10,274 nt of DNA, from assembly GCA_001771735.1 (NCBI GenBank), contig MEUM01000088.1, forward strand, positions 6,105-16,378. Direction: 5' to 3'. A model generated the notes under the pieces. The model ran no database searches and was not told the origin of the DNA. It saw only the letters and a program-made list of their open reading frames with translations. Each line of letters starts with the position of its first letter. Position 1 is the first letter of the stretch. A program made the position numbers and the translations under genes. The stretch comes from Caldifarciminota bacterium RBG_13_43_14 (GTDB lineage: Bacteria > Hydrothermota > Tepidihabitantia > SM23-42). Shown here piece after piece: positions 6,973 to 10,274 of this stretch.

Positions 6973-7485
6973 ATGAAACAACAACAGATCGTAAAATTAT
7001 TTCCCGAGATAAAGCTTATTAAAAAAGCGGAATTACGTGATGGAGTCATTAAAGCATGGCTCAATGCTGTGGACAAGGGCGGTTGGCGCAGTATCAATGA
7101 TCTGCCGTTTACATTATTGGTAGACACCGGTAAAACTCTTATTGAGCATACACGTATCGTCACCCGTATGGCCTATGCAATCGCAACCGAACGTAGTGAT
7201 CTGAATATTGATATTGTTTTAGCTGGTGCCCTTGTTCATGATGTCGGAAAGTTGCTTGAATATACGAGAAAAGGGAAGCAAATCGTAAAAAGTGATTATG
7301 GAAAAATGGTTCGTCATCCGGTGTCAGGATACGGTATTTGCCTTGAGGTTGGGCTGCCGCTGCCGGTTGCGCATATTGTTGCGGCTCATTCAGTTGAAGG
7401 AGATAAAGTTAAGAGATCAAAGGAAGCAGTGGTCATTAACCACTGTGATTTTATTGATTTTGATATTGAAAAGAATAAAAAATAA
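6973..7485 (+). CDS. HD-domain metal-dependent phosphohydrolase-like protein
   Basis: The protein has 170 residues, essentially one HD domain. The full ligand series is present in order: His59, His89-Asp90 in VHDVGKL, His115 in RHPVSGYG, His139 in AAHS, and His157/Asp159 in NHCDF. The protein is therefore probably an active one- or two-metal hydrolase, of the kind that acts on nucleotides or other phosphate esters. No substrate-specific signature is recognised, and there is no partner domain, signal peptide or membrane segment. It lies between the aconitase small subunit (10-base gap) and the SucC-like gene (5-base gap), so it is co-transcribed with C6 TCA enzymes. Its ribosome site is weak (GTGAGA, 6962-6967). 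Possible roles include removal of a damaged metabolite or turnover of a nucleotide signal; both are guesses from context. Confidence 0.8.
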   Translation: MKQQQIVKLFPEIKLIKKAELRDGVIKAWLNAVDKGGWRSINDLPFTLLVDTGKTLIEHTRIVTRMAYAIATERSDLNIDIVLAGALVHDVGKLLEYTRKGKQIVKSDYGKMVRHPVSGYGICLEVGLPLPVAHIVAAHSVEGDKVKRSKEAVVINHCDFIDFDIEKNKK

Positions 7486-7490
7486 TAATT

Positions 7491-8702
7491 ATGCGATTAT
7501 ATGAGTACGAAGCTAAAAAATTATTCAAACGTCATGGAGTATCAGTCCCGGATGGTGTTATCGTTGATAAAACAACGATCGATGAGCTTAATAAAGCAGT
7601 TTTCCCGGTGGTAGTAAAGGCGCAGGTGTTTCTCGGCGGTCGCGGCAAGGCCGGATTGGTAAGAACCGCAAATAACAAAGACGAAGCCATTGACCATATA
7701 AATAAGATTATCGGGATCAAGCATGGACCTTTTTTTGTTCAAAAAGTGCTCGTAGAAAGAAAAGTGAATATTAAAAAAGAGTATTATCTTGCTGCAACTA
7801 TTGATCGATTAGAACATAAGCCGTTGATTATCGCCTGCCCGGAAGGCGGCGTCGATATTGAAGAGATAGCGAAAAAAAACAAGAAATCAATATTAAAATA
7901 CTATTTTAACCCGGGGCATAAAATACACGAATTTACGGCGAGAAAAATTGCCGCGGATATTGGTATACATGGACAAGCAATGGATCAAGCCGCGAAAATG
8001 ATACAACATGCATACAGAATTTTTATCGAGTTTGACTGCAAATTAGTTGAAATAAATCCGCTGGCGCTTACGGATAATGCTCAGCTGTTAGCAGTTGATG
8101 CCAAAATCGATATTGATGAGGATGCGATGTTTCGTAATCCCGAATTGAAAGAGATGGGCATTTTTGCACGTCACGAAATTGGCGAGCTAACCGAACGAGA
8201 AAAGAAAGCCAAAATCCTTGGCATTCCATATGTCGACCTGGAGGGTGGAGATATAGGAGTTTTCCCCGGTGGAGCGGGTTTCGGCATAGCGGCCATTGAT
8301 CTTATACAACATTATAACGGGAAACCGGCAAATTTCATGGATTCAGGCGGCGCACCGACTCAGGAAAAGCTTCGAGCCATGCTCGGTCTATTAATTGATA
8401 ATCCAGATGTTAAAGCGATCTTTGGAGCACGATTTGGCGGTATTTCCCGTTGTGATGACTGGGCTAAAGCAGTGGTGCAATATGTTATTGATAATGAACC
8501 ACAAAAACCGATGATAATGCGAATGGCCGGTAATATGGAAGAAGAAGGAAGAAAGATATTTGAACAGGCGATCAAGGATTATCCCGAACTTTTTAAAGAT
8601 ATAAAGATTTACTCCGTAAATACCCCGATCGAGAAAGTAATTGAAGAGACGATAAGAATTGCACGGTCAATTCCAGATAAAAACACTCAGGGGGATTTAT
8701 GA
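7491..8702 (+). CDS. sucC: SucC-family ATP-grasp acyl-CoA synthetase subunit (succinyl-CoA or citryl-CoA synthetase large/beta subunit)
   Basis: The protein has 403 residues. The N-terminal ATP-grasp domain begins MRLYEYEAKKLF and carries KAQVFLGGRGKAG. Glu187 in VEINPL matches the residue that helps position the phosphohistidine in E. coli SucC. The C-terminal ligase domain departs from succinyl-CoA synthetase. VNGAGLAMxTxD is replaced by VFPGGAGFGIAAID (257-270). LDVGGGA becomes MDSGGAPT (283-290), echoing the citrate-binding SGAPS of ATP-citrate lyase. IFGGIVRCD becomes RFGGISRCD, placing Ser319 where SucC has Val next to bound succinate. A different carboxylate, citrate being likeliest from context, is therefore plausible, as in CcsA of Hydrogenobacter. 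The start has almost no Shine-Dalgarno (A-rich TAATAATT, 5 bases after the HD stop). The end overlaps the SucD-like gene by 4 bases. Family certain; substrate unproven. Confidence 0.88.
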   Translation: MRLYEYEAKKLFKRHGVSVPDGVIVDKTTIDELNKAVFPVVVKAQVFLGGRGKAGLVRTANNKDEAIDHINKIIGIKHGPFFVQKVLVERKVNIKKEYYLAATIDRLEHKPLIIACPEGGVDIEEIAKKNKKSILKYYFNPGHKIHEFTARKIAADIGIHGQAMDQAAKMIQHAYRIFIEFDCKLVEINPLALTDNAQLLAVDAKIDIDEDAMFRNPELKEMGIFARHEIGELTEREKKAKILGIPYVDLEGGDIGVFPGGAGFGIAAIDLIQHYNGKPANFMDSGGAPTQEKLRAMLGLLIDNPDVKAIFGARFGGISRCDDWAKAVVQYVIDNEPQKPMIMRMAGNMEEEGRKIFEQAIKDYPELFKDIKIYSVNTPIEKVIEETIRIARSIPDKNTQGDL

Positions 8703-9574
8703 GTATTCTGGTCAATGAAAAAACCAAGACCATTGTTCAGGGTATTACCGGCAAGAATGCAGCTCTGCATACAAAATTCATGATCGAGTACGGTACCAGG
8801 ATTGTTGCCGGTGTCACCCCGGGTAAAGGTGGAATGGAGATCGAAAAAGTTATGGTTTATGATACGGTCAAAGAATGTATGGATAAATATCCAGATATTG
8901 CCGCAACCAGTATCTGGGTACCGCCGAGATTCGCCTGTGATGCCATACTCGAGGCAGTTGATGCCGGGATCAAAACAATCGTGGTCATTACTGAACGAAT
9001 TCCCATACATGACATGCTATATGCGCGGGCGTGGGCAAAGGAAAAGGGGATTACCGTTATCGGCGGCAATACACCCGGTGTTATTTCTCCGGGAAAAGCA
9101 TTGATCGGAATGTTGCCGACCATAACCTTCAAACCGGGTCGCATCGGAACGGTCGCCCGCAGTGGTGCGGTAACCTATTATTTGGCTAATTCATTGAACC
9201 TTGCTGGCTTTGGAGAGTCGACCTCAGTGGGACTTGGGGGAGACCCTATTCTGGGCGCGAATTTTGAGGACATTTTGCGGGAATTTGAAAATGATCCGGA
9301 TACGGATGCAGTGGTCATGGCCGGTGAGATCGGTGGTGTCTATGAAGAACTTGCAGCACCATATATCGGTAAAATGAAAAAACCGGTAATTGCTTATATT
9401 ACCGGAAAAGCCGCTCCGCAAGGGAAAAGATTGGGGCATGCCGGCGCGATCGTTGAAGGTAATATGGGAACAGCCAAAAGCAAGATCGAAGCGCTCAGGG
9501 CGAATGGTGCAATCATTGCGGAGACCTTTAGTGAGATACCGGAACTTGTACGGAAAGCGCTTACTGGGAACTAG
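8699..9574 (+). CDS. sucD: SucD-family acyl-CoA synthetase subunit (succinyl-CoA or citryl-CoA synthetase small/alpha subunit)
   Basis: The protein has 291 residues, the usual SucD length. It has an N-terminal CoA-binding Rossmann domain (TIVQGITGKNAALHT, GGVTPGKGG-like block) and a ligase domain. His247 in GHAGAI is the phosphohistidine (His246 in E. coli) and Glu210 in GEIGG its partner, so the phosphoryl-transfer chemistry is intact. GPNCPG of succinyl-CoA synthetases is GGNTPG here (122-127), with Thr125 for Cys. SRSGTLTYE becomes ARSGAVTYY. ATG 8699 overlaps the SucC-like stop and has AGGGGG (8689-8694) upstream, giving matched subunit synthesis. The Hydrogenobacter CcsB subunit is, as I recall, somewhat longer (about 36 kDa), which counts mildly against a simple CcsB assignment. 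The stop codon (9572-9574) lies inside a 7-bp tandem repeat. Confidence 0.9.
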   Translation: MSILVNEKTKTIVQGITGKNAALHTKFMIEYGTRIVAGVTPGKGGMEIEKVMVYDTVKECMDKYPDIAATSIWVPPRFACDAILEAVDAGIKTIVVITERIPIHDMLYARAWAKEKGITVIGGNTPGVISPGKALIGMLPTITFKPGRIGTVARSGAVTYYLANSLNLAGFGESTSVGLGGDPILGANFEDILREFENDPDTDAVVMAGEIGGVYEELAAPYIGKMKKPVIAYITGKAAPQGKRLGHAGAIVEGNMGTAKSKIEALRANGAIIAETFSEIPELVRKALTGN

Positions 9575-9629
9575 GAACTAAGAACTAAGAACTATGAAGA
9601 CGCTACACACTAATCGCTACCCGCTAATC
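9567..9629. repeat. 7-bp-phased tandem repeat overlapping the end of the sucD-like gene
   Basis: Nine 7-base units share one register: GGAACTA, GGAACTA, AGAACTA and AGAACTA (9567-9594), TGAAGAC, then GCTACAC, ACTAATC, GCTACCC and GCTAATC. The last four also form a 14-bp duplication (9601-9614 and 9615-9628, 12 of 14 identical). The first two units cover the last sense codons and the TAG stop. Because 7 is not a multiple of 3, gain or loss of a unit would change the reading frame past the stop, but the first stop codon would usually be kept. Confidence 0.7.
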
Positions 9630-9771
9630 GGCGAAGGAAATAAAGAATCAATAACGACAAACGTAGCCGATCCGGGTTTCATAGCCATAACCTTGACCAA
9701 ATCGGTAATTAGAATTTAGATATTGTTCGGAATTTGATTTTTGGTTTTTGGAGTTTACTTAAGGAGTGTTT
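9575..9771. other. Non-coding spacer before the citryl-CoA lyase-like gene
   Basis: No credible gene lies in these 197 bases. After the heptamer array the sequence stays weakly 7-periodic. AATTAGA and ATTTAGA (9707, 9714) and TGATTTT, TGGTTTT and TGGAGTT (9735, 9742, 9749) fall in the same register as the array at 9567, so the spacer may be largely decayed repeat. A possible -35 TTGACC (9693-9698) has no good -10 at normal spacing, and a TAGAAT (9710-9715) is too close to it. No hairpin with a T-run was found. AAGGAG (9761-9766) is the ribosome site of the next gene. Confidence 0.5.
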
Positions 9772-10274
9772 ATGTGGAAAACAAGTATCACTAAGATCGA
9801 ACCAGATCATATTGTAACCCGGGGTTATCGTCAAGAGGATTTGATCGGCAATGTGAATTTTAGTGCAGTATTTTTTCTTTTGATTACCGGTAAGTTACCC
9901 AGCGAAGTAGAATCAAAAATGACCGATGCATTGATAACTGCTTCGATCGACCATGGTATAACGCCGCCTTCAACCCATGCATCAAGAGTTGTAGCTTCAG
10001 CCGGTGTTCCATTATCAACCGCAGTCGCAGCTGGTATCCTGGCGGTCGGCGACATACATGGTGGAGCAATAGAGGAATCGGCGCATATCCTTCAGGACGC
10101 AGTGAAGCAAATGCATGAACAGAACCGTTCGATTGAAGATACTGCCCAGGATCTGTACAAACAGATGAAATCAGCCGGTAAACGCATGCCGGGACTGGGT
10201 CATCGTATTCACAAGAACGACCCCCGGACAACGCGGCTTTTTAAGCTGGCCGGCGAATTAAACATTACTTCAGA
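9772..10274 (+). CDS. ccl: Citryl-CoA lyase / citrate synthase-family protein, N-terminal 167 residues (3' end outside window)
   Basis: ATG 9772 follows AAGGAG (9761-9766) by 5 bases, and the frame stays open to the window edge. The protein starts MWKTSITKIEPDHIVTRGY and has IDHG with His61, where canonical citrate synthases have HADHELNAST. GDIHGGA (93-99) and GLGHRIHKNDPRTTR with His144, Arg145 and Arg155 follow. These match the citrate-synthase-homology part of ATP-citrate lyase (DHG, GDRFGGA, GHR...NPDMR; His900, His975, Arg976, Arg986 in human ACLY) better than ordinary citrate synthase. The short N-terminus also fits stand-alone citryl-CoA lyase, which splits citryl-CoA to acetyl-CoA and oxaloacetate. 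The third catalytic residue (Asp) lies beyond the window. It follows SucC/SucD-like genes after 197 bases, so it may have its own promoter. An unusual citrate synthase is the alternative. Confidence 0.75.
   Translation, partial: MWKTSITKIEPDHIVTRGYRQEDLIGNVNFSAVFFLLITGKLPSEVESKMTDALITASIDHGITPPSTHASRVVASAGVPLSTAVAAGILAVGDIHGGAIEESAHILQDAVKQMHEQNRSIEDTAQDLYKQMKSAGKRMPGLGHRIHKNDPRTTRLFKLAGELNITS

Noticed and set aside
9567..9629. CRISPR array
   Set aside because: Units are 7 bases with no spacers; repeat and spacer lengths do not fit any CRISPR type.
9693..9722. Promoter for the citryl-CoA lyase-like gene (TTGACC ... TAGATA)
   Set aside because: The -10 candidate matches only about half of the consensus and the better TAGAAT is too near the -35, so no promoter is called.
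9772..10274. Canonical type II citrate synthase
   Set aside because: HADHELNAST and the long N-terminal region are absent; the DHG and GDxxGGA pattern matches the ATP-citrate-lyase/citryl-CoA-lyase branch.

Overview
All the genes in this window lie on the + strand. They form a compact bacterial metabolic locus of moderate GC, with good AAGGAG-type ribosome sites and several 4-base ATGA stop/start overlaps. The sequence does not fix the organism. A Bacteroides-like serine palmitoyltransferase homologue, Shine-Dalgarno-led genes, a split LeuC/LeuD-type aconitase, and short palindromic and 7-bp-phased repeats in the spacers would suit an uncultivated lineage near the FCB group (for example WOR-3/Stahlbacteria-like). 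That placement is an inference with low confidence.

Layout: (1) positions 2-202, the 3' end of a PDZ-domain protein cut by the window edge; (2) 238-1515, purB, adenylosuccinate lyase; (3) 1516-1778, a spacer with a heptamer-phased repeat, a REP/MITE-like palindromic element, a terminator-like hairpin and a strong sigma70-type promoter placed so close to the next ATG that the transcript should be leaderless; (4) 1779-4087, a serine palmitoyltransferase-like enzyme translationally coupled to a GNAT-fold protein of the bacterial ceramide synthase/YghO type, a candidate start of a sphingolipid pathway; (5) 4122-9574, isocitrate dehydrogenase, a two-subunit aconitase-family hydro-lyase, an HD-domain hydrolase, and SucC-like and SucD-like acyl-CoA synthetase subunits; (6) 9575-9771, a second repeat-rich spacer; (7) 9772 to the edge, a truncated citryl-CoA lyase/citrate synthase-family gene.

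The most interesting reading is that genes 4122-10274 encode the whole six-carbon arm of the TCA cycle. In the reductive direction this is 2-oxoglutarate to isocitrate to citrate to citryl-CoA to acetyl-CoA plus oxaloacetate. The last gene resembles the citrate-synthase-homology domain of ATP-citrate lyase rather than canonical citrate synthase. The SucC-like protein departs from succinyl-CoA synthetase in the carboxylate-binding loops, in one place toward ATP-citrate lyase. The order SucC-like, SucD-like, lyase-like matches the domain order of animal ATP-citrate lyase. The set is therefore a candidate split citryl-CoA synthetase plus citryl-CoA lyase system as known from Hydrogenobacter. Plain succinyl-CoA synthetase followed by an unusual citrate synthase remains the main alternative.
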